64,000 bases of DNA from Stentor roeselii (GCA_006503475.1 RSEH01000108.1:1-64000); one strand, 5' to 3'; positions 9,369-19,794 are shown, counted from the stretch's first letter. Notes: generated by a model not told the origin, from the letters alone. Numbers and translations: made by a program.

Positions 9369-9825
9369 AAATTTGAATTTTGATTGAATAAGCGATTTTT
9401 AATTGTTATTATAGCGAATATCAGATGGTCAAGTGAATGGATTAAGACTCTAATCGATCTCTTTCAAACTTAATACTAAAAGGACTGAATAGATATAGAC
9501 TTAGATATTTTTATCTTTCGTTGGAATATGAGAGAATTTGTTTATTTTTGGATGATTTGATTTCGTTGAAAAGATGATTTTTATAATTTTTTTATATTAA
9601 GTCTTGATTTTGATGGGTATCTTTCTTAATAATTTGATAAAAATACATCAGCTTTTGTATATAGATTAGGATTATATTAGAAAATTTAATCCCAAATCTA
9701 AAACCATTATTGTTTATCCTATTTAACTAAAATCAAATCCAAACAATTAAATAATCCATTCCCAAAAACCTCTTCATTCAAGCATCTACCTCTAACCTAA
9801 AAACCGACTCTAAAATCCTAACAAT
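9369..9825. other. Divergent intergenic region
   Basis: It lies between the small minus-strand gene and the large coiled-coil gene. It is AT-rich with no gene. The last 100 nt before the ATG at 9826 are almost free of G on the plus strand and carry repeated C runs (atcccaaa, attcccaaaaacc, ctaacctaaaaacc), a pattern seen before several genes in this window and probably part of the promoter. Confidence 0.5.
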
Positions 9826-12800
9826 ATGGATAACTCCGAATCCTTTTCTCTCGACTCCAACCTTCCACATTCCTTCTTCTCCAGTTTTTCGTCAACTTTC
9901 TCAACAACATCAACCTGGAAGCCCCTTTTAACTTCCTTACAAGAGAACCAGCGTTTAAACCGTTTGATTCAAGTGCGAGAGACCAGGCTTCAAGAGCTTT
10001 CTTCAAACACGAACATTCCAGTCCACTCTCGTCTTTCAAGCGGTCCATTCAACGAGGACCTTGGAGGTTGCGAGCAGGACCGTCTGTCTGAAATTCTTCA
10101 TTTAAGCCAGAAGAACCTGAAAATTCTTTCATTTAAAGTCGGGACTCTTCCCAACAACCTTCTGAAAGCGATTGACTTAGTCCTTGACGATCCTATTTCA
10201 ATGACAACAACTCAAAAAATCGAATGTTTATCAGCTATTGAACTTTTGAGGGAAAAACTGTCAGAAATGGTTCTCAACTCTGAAGAAATTCTCAGCTTTT
10301 TTAAAGATATTGCACTTGAATGTGAAGCATCTGCTGGTAACTTTAAAAGTGGTCAGGAAGGACTTCTTCTTTTTGCTGATAAAAGAGAAGAAATTTTCTT
10401 GTCGAAAGACTTGAATAGGGTTAAAATACAGAATTTACATCGACTTGTGATGAACTTGGAAAGCTGGAAAAGACGAAAGGGGATCTTTGTTGAAGAACTT
10501 GATTCTAATTCCAGGATTCAATATGACGAGTGTATTAAAGAAACTATTGAAAAGTTGGGGAAAAAGGAACAAGAAGTCATTGATATTCAAAATCAATTTC
10601 ATTGTAATTTGAATGAACTTCGAGAGAAAGTAAAAAATTTGAAAATTGGACTGAAAAGATTGAGACATTGTGTTGAATTTGAAATGTTTAATACTTGGAG
10701 CTCTTTGATTGGACAAGAGTTTTCAAATGAACCTTCTTGTCACCAGATCATTGGAAAAATCTCGAGTTTTCAGCAGAATGTTCAAGTAAAAAATAAAAAA
10801 ACTAGAAATCGATTCGAAGAGGTTAGAAAAATTGAACTGGACAATAAAAGGTTTTTCTTTTTGAGACTTGGAGAGTTTAAAATGTTTTTAGAAAAGAATT
10901 TTCGATTGGCTTTAACGAAAATTTTAGAACAGGAAAATATTGTCAAACAGGTTCAGGAAAAACTTTATAACACTGAAGTTGAAAGGAACTTTTTTAAGGA
11001 AAAACTGGAAGAAATGACGAAGGAAAAACAAAAGATTCAACAAGAAATGAAAGAAACTTCAAAGTTTTTTCAAGAAGAAATAAAAAAAATTAGAAAATCT
11101 GAAAAAGATAAAAAATTGGAAATTCTTGAAAATGTGAAAAAATTTGTAGGTTGGTTTAAAACCACTCAAAAAGATACTCAGAAAAAATTTTTGCAAATTT
11201 ATAATTTTTTCAGTTATTTCCTGGAAAAATTCGAAAAAATCCTAGAAACTTTAAAGATTTCTAATCAAATTCGACTTGATCATCACAAAACCAAGTCTGA
11301 AATCGATCAAACCCTGATAATTTTTCTCGAAGATCTAAAAAAAGGTCTGAAAAGTTCACTTTTTTCCCTTTTTTCCACAATTCTTTCATTAATAAAATCA
11401 TCGAAATTCCAGATATGTGAAGAAAAAACAGAAATTCAACAAATAGTCTTCAACTTCAGCCAAAATCTGGAAGTTCAAATAAACCAGTTGGGAAAATCCG
11501 GTCTCGACTTGAAAAAACTTGTAAATTTCGTCGACTCCGAAAAGAAAAAAAACGAAAACCTTCTAAAAATCGAAATTTCTGGTCTTAACCTCGAAGTGAA
11601 AAATTTAAACTCACAACTTGCAAGTCTCCAAGAGTCAAAAGAAAAAGTCGAAAACTTACTAAAAACATCTAGAGAAGAATTTTCAGATCATTTTAAGGAC
11701 TTCGAAAAGCAAAAGGCTCAACTTGAATACGAAAAGTCAATTTTAGCTGAAAAACTGATGGAAATCCAAACAAAAATAAAAAAAATTGAAGAACTTTCTC
11801 AAGAAAAAGAAAAAAAACTTCATGAAAAGTTGCTTGAAATTACTGAAAATTTTGAATTTAAGGAGCAAGAGATGAGTCAAAAGTTCGAAGAAATGGAAAA
11901 AGGATTAAAAAAAGATCTTGCATTAAAAGACCAAGTTTTTCATCAAAAATCTGAAGAATTATCTTTTTTGACCTCTGAATTCGAGGAAAACCTTCAATCC
12001 CTAAAAAGTCTTCAACAAAAAGTCTTAAATCTCGAAAAAGAAAACCTAAACCTCAATGAAAATCTAAAAACCCTTTCAACCTCAAACGATTCAAACCTAA
12101 AAAAAATCGACTCCCTTTCCTCCTCCTTAAAATCCGCAAATGATTCCCTAATCCAAAAGTCCTCAGAGCTCTCAGAAACTTCTTCATCCCTTCAAGTCCT
12201 TCAAGAAAAATCCTTAAATCTTTCAAAAGACCTGAGCCAGAAGACTTCTTTACTCGAGTCTCTTTCAAATCATTTGAAAGATCAAGAAAATTTAAACAAA
12301 TCGCTTCATCTCGACTCTCTTCAGAAGACAGAAAAACTGAAAAAAGCGAAAGATTTAGAATCTCGAGTCAAAATTTTAAAACTTTCAAATCAAGAACTTT
12401 TCAGATTTTTCGCTGATTTTCGAGTGGAACTTTCAAGAGACTTGGAAAGTTTTAAAGATTTTGTGGCTTCTTCGAGTCAGGGGCAGGAAGAGCAAAGTTT
12501 AAAAATTCTTGCTTTGGAAAACTGCAATTCACATTTACAAACGGAAAATAGTCGATTAAATGCACTTCTTTTACATCAGCAGGAAGGGAATTGTTGGAAA
12601 AATCAGAGAAATCATGAGAATCGGATGAGAATTATGGGAAAACTTGCGAAGATTAAAAGGAAAACTCGGACTTTTGCACTTGTCTTGGCACATGAAAGAG
12701 GACTTATTAAGGACTTGCATCTTGATTGGATGACTTTTATGAGAAATTCTCTTGAAAACTTTAAAATTATTATTCAATCTTTTCAAGAACTGAAAGTTGT

Positions 12801-15276
12801 AGATGACAAAAAATTTAGAATTGAAATTCAGAAAATCATGAAAGATTCACAAGATAAATGCAGAAATTTTCAAATACAAATAAATGATTTGGTTGAAAAT
12901 ATGACAGAAAAGGAGGAAAAGTTTGAGATATGCAAAAAAGAATTAATGAAAAAACTTGAAAATGTCACAGATGAAAAAAATAAAAATAAGAAAAAATTGG
13001 AAGATTTACAAGTCGTGAATCAACAAATTATGAATGAAACTCTTGAAAATTCCAGGAAATTCAATCAGAATGAACGAGAATTATCAGAAAAATTATTAAA
13101 AAAAGAGCAAGAAAATCAAGAAAACTACAGAAAAATTGAAAATTTGATGAAAGAAAATCAGAATTTAAACCAGGTCCATCTTGAATTCCAAGAAAGGTCT
13201 GAAATGGTTAAAAACGATTTGATTGGAAAAATTCAGTTTTTTGAAGAAAATGAAAAAAAGTTTAATGAAAGTATCGAAAAACTAGAAATGCAAAAATCGA
13301 CTTTTGATGAATTTTTAAATGAATCTGACCAGCCTTCAGCTGAAACTATTAAAAAACTCTTGAATGAAAAAACAGAAATTTTAAAGAATTATGAAACGAA
13401 AGTAAAACAGTTAGAATCGCTTCAAATTGACCTCGAATTTGAAATTTTAAATAAAAATCAATTGAAGACTGCTATTGAAAATTTGAAATCGGAAAATGCT
13501 GAACTTAGGACTCATTCACAGTCACAACAACTTGAGTTAGGCTTCTTGTTAACTGGCAGAAACTTCGCTGAAAAGTTGAACTCTGAAAAAGATGCGATTT
13601 TTAAGGAGAGACTTGAAAAAATTCTGAAAGGATTGACGAGCTTTAGAGAACTTAATAATGTTTTAAGGGCTAATGCCTTGAAATTGTTGTCGAGTTCGTC
13701 ATTTGAAATTGAGGCTTTTAGGATTAAATTGTTTGAACATGTGAGGTTTGATATTTCAAGGATACGCTCTGACTTAGAAGGTCTAATGGACCAATACAAA
13801 GAAGAGCGAGAACTAATCCACTGCAAACTCGATTCAATAAAATCCTCTCTCGACCTGGGGACTGACCTATCGCTTCCAGTAAAAGACTACCTAAAAGACA
13901 ACCAAGAGTCAATCGACGCATTAAACGAGACCTTCGAGCGTTCCTCCCAAGCCTACCAACAAAACATCGAAGAGAACATAAAAAAGGTAGAAGACCTTTG
14001 TGTGAAAGTAGAGTCCTTCCGTGTGAAAGGCTACGACCTTCTCAACAAATACAAGCGAGACTCAGTTCTCGTGGAGACTCAAGACGACATTCAAACAGAC
14101 TACACGAATTTTCTTTCTCTTCCATTACAAGAAGAGTCAAAAGAAATATCCTTTAACTCTTTACCAGCAGAAGACATTTCAACATTCTCATCTTCCAACA
14201 TGCTTCTTTCAAAAATCGACAAACAATCAAAAGCAACAGTACGTCTTCCTCACCTGATAAAAACCCTTGAAAGGTACTTGAATAATAAATATAAAGACGA
14301 CCTTGCAGCTTTGGAAAAAGGGAATAATCCTCTTCCAATGCAAGAATATATTTATCAGTCACTTTTCAATGAGTCTCAACTCCTGGCAGATAAGAAGTTG
14401 ACAGAACTGATGAATACTTTAAAAGAAAATCAACATGATAGAAGAATTAAGCTTTACTGTCGATTGTTGCAGGTTTATGACCCGAACCCTATTAGTTATA
14501 AGCTCAGCCTTTATATTATTCAAATGAGAAACGAGTTTAACAGACTTGTGAATAAACAGGTCATTCCCAAGACTCATACGAAGAGAGTTGATGGAATGCA
14601 AGTACTTAATCTTCTTGGAGCTGTTAGGACATTGTTTGGAACTGATGTGGAAACTGGGAAAGTTGTTTTGAAACACTTGAAACCTGAGAATATGTTGAGT
14701 ACTGTTTGGACTATTACGTGTCTTGAGTACTTTTTTTATAAGAATATGGTACCTGATAAGTGCTTTTTAAGTATCACGAAACAAGAGAGTATGACTGAAC
14801 AGGAATTTGTTTCTGGACTTAGCAGACTTGATACTTTTGTTAGTGAGGATGACTTGCAGGAGCTGTTTACCAGTCAATTCACCGGTTTCATTTCTCTTCA
14901 AGAGTTCATGAACTTATTTAACCTAGACTCACTTTTCGAAAGAAACCAAATCTATCTTGTAGACCAGCTCCATTTTTTAAACTCTCTAATCGAAGGTTAC
15001 AACGCGATGCGCATAAGACACTACAAAGAAGTTGAAAAACTAATTCAATCCAAAGGTGGAAGAAAATCAATTTTAACCTGGGAAGAAGCAAATTTTGTCC
15101 TAATAGAACTTGGAAGTAACGCTGATAATGTCTTCGGTTTTTGTGCTGATGTCCCTGCTGCTGAGCTTAAAAAGAAGATATTTGAATTAAATATAGGCGG
15201 AAAGGGAATTGGGTGTTACAATCTTCGAGTTATTAAAGGAATTTCAGACACTGAAGAAATGATTCAGGCTAGGTAG
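9826..15276 (+). CDS. Giant coiled-coil protein with a shared C-terminal domain
   Basis: An 1816-residue protein, the longest frame in the window. Residues 1-90 are Ser-rich. About 95-1380 is nearly continuous Lys/Glu/Leu-rich coiled coil, broken around 880-960. From about 1455 to the end is a compact helical domain rich in aromatics. It has landmarks such as LADKKLTELMNTL, YCRLLQVYDPNPISYKLSLY and ETGKVVLKHL, EF-hand-like helices without proper calcium loops, and a final FELNIGGKGIGCYNL. The next gene carries the same domain with more than half of aligned positions identical by eye, so the two are tandem duplicates. Size and layout suggest a cytoskeletal or cortical fibre protein, but that is inference; I cannot name the domain. 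Confidence 0.85.
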   Translation: MDNSESFSLDSNLPHSFFSSFSSTFSTTSTWKPLLTSLQENQRLNRLIQVRETRLQELSSNTNIPVHSRLSSGPFNEDLGGCEQDRLSEILHLSQKNLKILSFKVGTLPNNLLKAIDLVLDDPISMTTTQKIECLSAIELLREKLSEMVLNSEEILSFFKDIALECEASAGNFKSGQEGLLLFADKREEIFLSKDLNRVKIQNLHRLVMNLESWKRRKGIFVEELDSNSRIQYDECIKETIEKLGKKEQEVIDIQNQFHCNLNELREKVKNLKIGLKRLRHCVEFEMFNTWSSLIGQEFSNEPSCHQIIGKISSFQQNVQVKNKKTRNRFEEVRKIELDNKRFFFLRLGEFKMFLEKNFRLALTKILEQENIVKQVQEKLYNTEVERNFFKEKLEEMTKEKQKIQQEMKETSKFFQEEIKKIRKSEKDKKLEILENVKKFVGWFKTTQKDTQKKFLQIYNFFSYFLEKFEKILETLKISNQIRLDHHKTKSEIDQTLIIFLEDLKKGLKSSLFSLFSTILSLIKSSKFQICEEKTEIQQIVFNFSQNLEVQINQLGKSGLDLKKLVNFVDSEKKKNENLLKIEISGLNLEVKNLNSQLASLQESKEKVENLLKTSREEFSDHFKDFEKQKAQLEYEKSILAEKLMEIQTKIKKIEELSQEKEKKLHEKLLEITENFEFKEQEMSQKFEEMEKGLKKDLALKDQVFHQKSEELSFLTSEFEENLQSLKSLQQKVLNLEKENLNLNENLKTLSTSNDSNLKKIDSLSSSLKSANDSLIQKSSELSETSSSLQVLQEKSLNLSKDLSQKTSLLESLSNHLKDQENLNKSLHLDSLQKTEKLKKAKDLESRVKILKLSNQELFRFFADFRVELSRDLESFKDFVASSSQGQEEQSLKILALENCNSHLQTENSRLNALLLHQQEGNCWKNQRNHENRMRIMGKLAKIKRKTRTFALVLAHERGLIKDLHLDWMTFMRNSLENFKIIIQSFQELKVVDDKKFRIEIQKIMKDSQDKCRNFQIQINDLVENMTEKEEKFEICKKELMKKLENVTDEKNKNKKKLEDLQVVNQQIMNETLENSRKFNQNERELSEKLLKKEQENQENYRKIENLMKENQNLNQVHLEFQERSEMVKNDLIGKIQFFEENEKKFNESIEKLEMQKSTFDEFLNESDQPSAETIKKLLNEKTEILKNYETKVKQLESLQIDLEFEILNKNQLKTAIENLKSENAELRTHSQSQQLELGFLLTGRNFAEKLNSEKDAIFKERLEKILKGLTSFRELNNVLRANALKLLSSSSFEIEAFRIKLFEHVRFDISRIRSDLEGLMDQYKEERELIHCKLDSIKSSLDLGTDLSLPVKDYLKDNQESIDALNETFERSSQAYQQNIEENIKKVEDLCVKVESFRVKGYDLLNKYKRDSVLVETQDDIQTDYTNFLSLPLQEESKEISFNSLPAEDISTFSSSNMLLSKIDKQSKATVRLPHLIKTLERYLNNKYKDDLAALEKGNNPLPMQEYIYQSLFNESQLLADKKLTELMNTLKENQHDRRIKLYCRLLQVYDPNPISYKLSLYIIQMRNEFNRLVNKQVIPKTHTKRVDGMQVLNLLGAVRTLFGTDVETGKVVLKHLKPENMLSTVWTITCLEYFFYKNMVPDKCFLSITKQESMTEQEFVSGLSRLDTFVSEDDLQELFTSQFTGFISLQEFMNLFNLDSLFERNQIYLVDQLHFLNSLIEGYNAMRIRHYKEVEKLIQSKGGRKSILTWEEANFVLIELGSNADNVFGFCADVPAAELKKKIFELNIGGKGIGCYNLRVIKGISDTEEMIQAR

Positions 15277-15307
15277 GTTAATTTAACTGAAAATTCATTT
15301 TCTTATT

Positions 15308-16816
15308 ATGAAAAACAAGAAATTCAAATTTTTGGTAATTTTATCTGGAGCCGCTCTTGCAAAACCTGCTTATTCTTATCTTAAATCTCTTTGGACTGCT
15401 GTTAATAAACAACTTGCAACGCCTCAGATTGATCTTGAAAAACTTAGTCAACTTTTAAATATTCATCAAGATTCAATTGATTCGATCACTGCTAAAATTC
15501 AGGAATTCTCAGATAAATCACAGGCTGAATTGCAGAAAAATGTGAAAAGACTCGAAAAAATGCAAGAAAATCTCTTAAAACTTCAGAAAATTTTTAAGGG
15601 ACGGAATAAAGATTCTATTATTCTGGATTTTCCTGAACTTGAAAGTGAAAATTCGCTTTGTTTTAGTGAATCGCTGGAATTGAGTGAAATTTGTGGAAAT
15701 TCAACTTTTATTGAAGATGATTCAAGATTGTCAGCGAGAAATAATAGGCTTTTAAAGCTTTATAACCCGAAAATCAAGAGTAGTCTTCGATTGCAGTATT
15801 TGAAAAAATCGATTGAGTCGATTTTAAGCAATAAGTTTAAAGATGATCAGACTGCTCTTGAGAGGGCAAAAGAGCCTTTGACTATGCCAGAATACCTCTA
15901 CCAGTCCTTATTCAAAGAATCCCCAGTCCTAGCCGACAAAAAAGTATGCGAAATCCTAAACACCTTCAAAGAGCACCAAAACGACCCTCGAGTTCGTTTC
16001 TACTGCCGCCTTTTCCAAGTCTTCGACGGATCTCCAATAAGCTACAAGTTAAGCCTATACCTGATAAAACTTCGTCATTTCTTCAACATATTCATCTCAA
16101 AGCAAGTGATTCCAGAAGCTTTAAAAAAGCGAGTAGACAAGATGCAAGTGATTGTAATTTTAAAGTCAACCCGGAAATTATTCATCTCAGACCAAGAAAC
16201 AGGTAAAGTCGTTTTAAAGCATCTTCGCCCTGAGTCGATTCCAGTGATCACCTGGACGATAACCTGCCTCGAGTACTACCTTTACTACAAAAACATGCTA
16301 CCAGCCGAGTGCTTTCGGTCAATCAGTCCTGAAGATTCAATCACAGAAGGCGAGTTCATTGAAGGTCTCAGCAAAACTCACGAAACCTTCATCGATTCCA
16401 ATGAACTTGCACAGTTATTCTCTTCTAAGACTGAAGGCTTCATGACTCTTGCTCAGTTCAGTCAGCTTTTTGACTTAGACTCTTTTTTTAAGAGAAATCA
16501 AACACATATGGTCGACCAGGTCCAGTTTTTAAATGCTTTGATTGAAGGGTACTCTTCTATGCGTGTTCGACATTACAAGGAAGTAGAAGTTTTAATAAAC
16601 AGCTTCAAAAAAAATAAACTCAACTTTTCTGAAGCTTTTCATGTAATCAAGTCCTTGGCTCCTGGACTTGACCCGGAGAAAGTTCTTCAGAATGTCGAGG
16701 AAATCTCTGCAAAGGACTTGAGAAAAAAGATTTTTGAACTCAATGTCGCGGGAATGGGAATCGGATGCTATAACTTGAAGAGCATTGAAAGAATTTCAGA
16801 TGTTTTTGATGAGTAG
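15308..16816 (+). CDS. Short paralogue of the giant coiled-coil gene
   Basis: A 502-residue protein lying 31 nt after the giant coiled-coil gene on the same strand. It begins with a short hydrophobic, Ala/Leu-rich segment after MKNKK that could be a weak anchor or signal. A short coiled coil of about 60 residues follows. From about residue 165 it has the same C-terminal domain as the upstream gene, with nearly identical blocks such as ETGKVVLKHL, WTITCLEY and RHYKEVE, and the same ending pattern FELN..GMGIGCYNL. It is probably a duplicate that lost, or never had, the long rod. If the domain is an assembly or binding head, this could be a rod-less regulator or cap; that is inference. Confidence 0.83.
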   Translation: MKNKKFKFLVILSGAALAKPAYSYLKSLWTAVNKQLATPQIDLEKLSQLLNIHQDSIDSITAKIQEFSDKSQAELQKNVKRLEKMQENLLKLQKIFKGRNKDSIILDFPELESENSLCFSESLELSEICGNSTFIEDDSRLSARNNRLLKLYNPKIKSSLRLQYLKKSIESILSNKFKDDQTALERAKEPLTMPEYLYQSLFKESPVLADKKVCEILNTFKEHQNDPRVRFYCRLFQVFDGSPISYKLSLYLIKLRHFFNIFISKQVIPEALKKRVDKMQVIVILKSTRKLFISDQETGKVVLKHLRPESIPVITWTITCLEYYLYYKNMLPAECFRSISPEDSITEGEFIEGLSKTHETFIDSNELAQLFSSKTEGFMTLAQFSQLFDLDSFFKRNQTHMVDQVQFLNALIEGYSSMRVRHYKEVEVLINSFKKNKLNFSEAFHVIKSLAPGLDPEKVLQNVEEISAKDLRKKIFELNVAGMGIGCYNLKSIERISDVFDE

Positions 16817-16831
16817 TTAGTTTGGATAAAT

Positions 16832-18352
16832 ATGGAAAAATTCAAATCGAATGATGCTTTTGACTTCACTGTTGGAAATCGGATTAAAGGATCACATTTG
16901 GCTCGAGAAGAGGTTAAAGACTGTGGAGATTGTTTTTTGTTAAAGAAGGATTTGGCGGAATGCAAAAAACTTTTAAGTCAGACTGAAAAAAAAAACAAAT
17001 TTTTAAGTGCGCAAAAAAATGACTTGATGAAAGAAGTGATGTTTTTTAAGGAGTCTTTGAAAGAAGTTAAGAAAGATGCGGAAAATGATAGGAAGGTTGT
17101 GGGAGGTGAAAAAAAAGACTTGGAAATCAAGAGACTTAAGGAAGAACTTAAGAAAACTCAAAATTTGTTAGAAGAAGTCACGAAAGAATATGACTCGTTT
17201 TCGATTAACATGTCGCAAATCCCTCATTTTGATGATTTTGATCAGGCAATAAGGGAAAAAGAAGAAATTATCCGCGAAAAAAACCAAATTATTCAAGAAA
17301 AAGATGAAATTATTCAAGAAAAAGAAGAAATTATCCAAGAAAAACAAGAAAAAATTCAAGAAAAAGAAGAAATTATTCGAGAAAAACAAAATTCACTATT
17401 AAAAGCTCAAGCTTCTATCAAGAAACTCAACGAAGAATGCGAAAACTACGAACAAAAGTTACTAGAAACTACAAATTTCAACTCTTCCAACGATTTAAGA
17501 GCTCTTCAAAAGAAATACAACGACCTTAAAGCGAAAAACTTCGAAGAAACCGAGAAATTAACCTTAAAAATCGAGCAACTCTCTGAAGAAAAATGGATGA
17601 TCGAGTCCGCATTCGAAGAACTAAGTCAAAAATTCTTAGAAATCGAGAAAATCACTTTAAAAAGAATGGAAGACTTCAGCCAAAACCTAGAAACCCTTCA
17701 AAACCTCGAAGAAAATCTAAAAAGTAAAGAAAAAATCATCGAAAACCAGAAAAAACTCAACCAAGACCTGGAAATTTCCAAACAACTCGAACTAGACTCC
17801 TTAAAAAAAACCGCATCTCTCGCCTTTGAAAATTTTTCAAAGAAATCATCAGAACCAAGTGACTCACTGAGTAAAAAATTCCAATTTAAAAGTAAAAATT
17901 TAACCCAAGCCTTAAAAGAGCTGTTATTTTGGTTTACATCACTTCAAAGGTCTATAAACCTGGTAGTTGAAAGAGAAAGTGAAGTGATCGCCGCTTGTGT
18001 CAAGTCATTTGACAAGAAAACTGAAAACTTTCGAGCGGACTTTGAAAAGTGGGTCATGAGAAATGAAGAATTGGAACAAAGACTTGTTTCTGTTGAAAGT
18101 AATAATTTGAAGTTCATTAGGGTCATTGCGGATTTACAAAAAATTGTATTTGCGAAAGATAGGCAGTTTGATGAGGTTGTTAGGATGTACTCGGGAATTG
18201 GGAAGGAAATGCAGAGCACTATCGACTTTTTAAGTGTCGAGCTTAGTGATAAGCAGGCGATTATTGTTAAGGAATTTTTACCTTCCGCTTTTCAAATGTT
18301 TAGGAGAGCTAATGAGAACTTGATCACTGAGGTTTATAGAAGAAGGTGCTAA
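16832..18352 (+). CDS. Coiled-coil protein with exact seven-residue repeats
   Basis: A 506-residue protein starting 15 nt after the previous stop. It is mostly coiled coil. Residues 142-190 (17255-17401) are seven successive seven-residue units of the form EKxEIIQ, such as EKEEIIR, EKNQIIQ, EKDEIIQ. The unit length equals one coiled-coil heptad, so the repeat can grow or shrink without breaking the rod. It lacks the shared C-terminal domain of its two upstream neighbours. Tandem arrangement and spacing suggest co-expression with them. Its TAA (18350-18352) overlaps by two bases the stop codon of the convergent Yip1-family gene. Confidence 0.8.
   Translation: MEKFKSNDAFDFTVGNRIKGSHLAREEVKDCGDCFLLKKDLAECKKLLSQTEKKNKFLSAQKNDLMKEVMFFKESLKEVKKDAENDRKVVGGEKKDLEIKRLKEELKKTQNLLEEVTKEYDSFSINMSQIPHFDDFDQAIREKEEIIREKNQIIQEKDEIIQEKEEIIQEKQEKIQEKEEIIREKQNSLLKAQASIKKLNEECENYEQKLLETTNFNSSNDLRALQKKYNDLKAKNFEETEKLTLKIEQLSEEKWMIESAFEELSQKFLEIEKITLKRMEDFSQNLETLQNLEENLKSKEKIIENQKKLNQDLEISKQLELDSLKKTASLAFENFSKKSSEPSDSLSKKFQFKSKNLTQALKELLFWFTSLQRSINLVVERESEVIAACVKSFDKKTENFRADFEKWVMRNEELEQRLVSVESNNLKFIRVIADLQKIVFAKDRQFDEVVRMYSGIGKEMQSTIDFLSVELSDKQAIIVKEFLPSAFQMFRRANENLITEVYRRRC
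17255..17401 (+). repeat. Seven tandem 21-nt coding repeats
   Basis: Each unit codes for seven residues close to EKEEIIQ. Units differ at one to three residues; the last is diverged. This is a coding microrepeat in phase with the coiled-coil heptad. Confidence 0.85.
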
Positions 18353-19017
18353 TTAATTAATAAATACAGGAGGGTTGAGAGGAGAAATATACTGTGGCCT
18401 GATGTTGTTAGAAGAAGGATATGGTATTTTTTGCTTGGTATTGAGGATTTTATCTCAGGCCACAAACTCCTGCTTAAAAAGATTAAAGAAAGCAGCCAGG
18501 CCAAACACCAGGACAGAAAAGTCACCCAGGCTACCTGAACAAGACTTATCAATGCAGAAAAAATAAAGAAAATCCAAGAGTATGCATATAAAGAACTCAA
18601 CAAGTAATAACTCATTAAAAAATCTGACTCTGGCTGTAATAAGTAGACAAGTAATGGAATTACAAGTAGTACCAGGTACATTAACAAAAGAATTAATGCA
18701 TAGGATAATGAAGATCCTGAGTTGTTTAGAAATAAAAAGAAAAGTGATAAAGTTATTGATACCCAGCACGGACAGTAAAGGTCTGGAAGAGAATCATCAA
18801 AAAAGTTACTTCGGGATAAAGTTAATACCTTAAAAACCCGGTCTTTTATTATTGTAGTGTCTGTCAAGTAATAGTCTTTTAAACTAAGATGTTTTATACC
18901 TGATGGATACTCTGGTGGTGACTTCAGGGTGAGAGAATCATCTGAGTAATCGTAAGAACTGAGTGGATCTATTCCATAATACGATTTTTCATCAGGCCTA
19001 AACATATTATTTACCAT
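18349..19017 (-). CDS. Yip1-domain (YIPF) membrane protein
   Basis: A 222-residue protein with a hydrophilic N-terminus of about 80 residues and a block of five membrane segments to the end. The entry motif SLPDLYCPCWVSITL matches the YIPF pattern of Asp-Leu-Tyr-Gly-Pro and Trp just before the first helix, here with Cys where Gly is usual. Yip1 proteins act in ER-Golgi vesicle traffic and bind Rab GTPases. The ATG at 19017 is the first in frame. Its TAG stop (18349-18351) shares two bases with the stop of the coiled-coil gene on the other strand. Confidence 0.75.
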   Translation of the reverse strand: MVNNMFRPDEKSYYGIDPLSSYDYSDDSLTLKSPPEYPSGIKHLSLKDYYLTDTTIIKDRVFKVLTLSRSNFFDDSLPDLYCPCWVSITLSLFFLFLNNSGSSLSYALILLLMYLVLLVIPLLVYLLQPESDFLMSYYLLSSLYAYSWIFFIFSALISLVQVAWVTFLSWCLAWLLSLIFLSRSLWPEIKSSIPSKKYHILLLTTSGHSIFLLSTLLYLLIN

Positions 19018-19182
19018 TTTTTCTATGCATAATATTCGTCACCTCAAAGAGAGATTTAATTTTTTAGTATCTATCAAATTTTCTCACCAGTTAACATAAA
19101 ATTACTTAAAACTTAATAAGGATTATAAACTAAATCCTTAAATAAATAGAAAGCCTGACCATTAAAAGCTTTTATTAAACAG

Positions 19183-19794
19183 TCAACAATATCCAACATC
19201 TCGGTTTCCAAGTGCATAGTTCAACTGACAATTCAAAGAATATGATCGACACTTTTCATTTTCAAGCAACTTTTGAAGCCTGGCAACTTCTTTCCCCTTA
19301 TCTGAATGATTCTTTGCCTTTTCAGTAAACCAGGCAATTACTTTTTTCAATTTACTATTTTCATCAATAGTATCTTTAATCAGCGACTCAAGCTTCATCC
19401 TATTTTCTTCCAATTGTAAGTCGATTTCGATTTTTTTCCCACTCAAGATGAATTCTTTAATCACTTCAGTGGCTTCTTCATAAGAAGTTGAACTTGAAAG
19501 TTGTTCACACGTCAAAAGTGCTTTTTTATGATACTCTAGATCGAAATATCTCAACTTTTCACGTTCTTGAATATTTTCAATGGCTTGATCGAGATTATTT
19601 CTGCTTTCTTTCAGAAAAAAGATAAGGTCGGTTTGGGTCAGGACTGGAAAAAGAACTGAAAGAAGGTGAAGGTTGTCTGGATTTGGCAAAATATTTTCGT
19701 AGCTTGACAGAAATCCTGAAGATTCAGAATACCGGGGCTTTTTAGTGAAGTCGTTTGAAGGAATGTTGGAGTTAGATATTCTAAAGTCTTCCAT
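19183..19794 (-). CDS. CUE-domain coiled-coil protein
   Basis: A 203-residue protein. Residues 42-78 look like a CUE (ubiquitin-binding) domain: LLSVLFP near the start, a central helix, then NNLDQAIENI near the end, which matches the family pattern of FP at the front and a Leu-rich third helix. After it come about 100 residues of charged helix, likely coiled coil. It is probably a ubiquitin-linked adaptor; the partner is unknown. It lies between the Yip1 and kinase genes, all three on the minus strand with 160-165 nt between them. Confidence 0.68.
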   Translation of the reverse strand: MEDFRISNSNIPSNDFTKKPRYSESSGFLSSYENILPNPDNLHLLSVLFPVLTQTDLIFFLKESRNNLDQAIENIQEREKLRYFDLEYHKKALLTCEQLSSSTSYEEATEVIKEFILSGKKIEIDLQLEENRMKLESLIKDTIDENSKLKKVIAWFTEKAKNHSDKGKEVARLQKLLENEKCRSYSLNCQLNYALGNRDVGYC

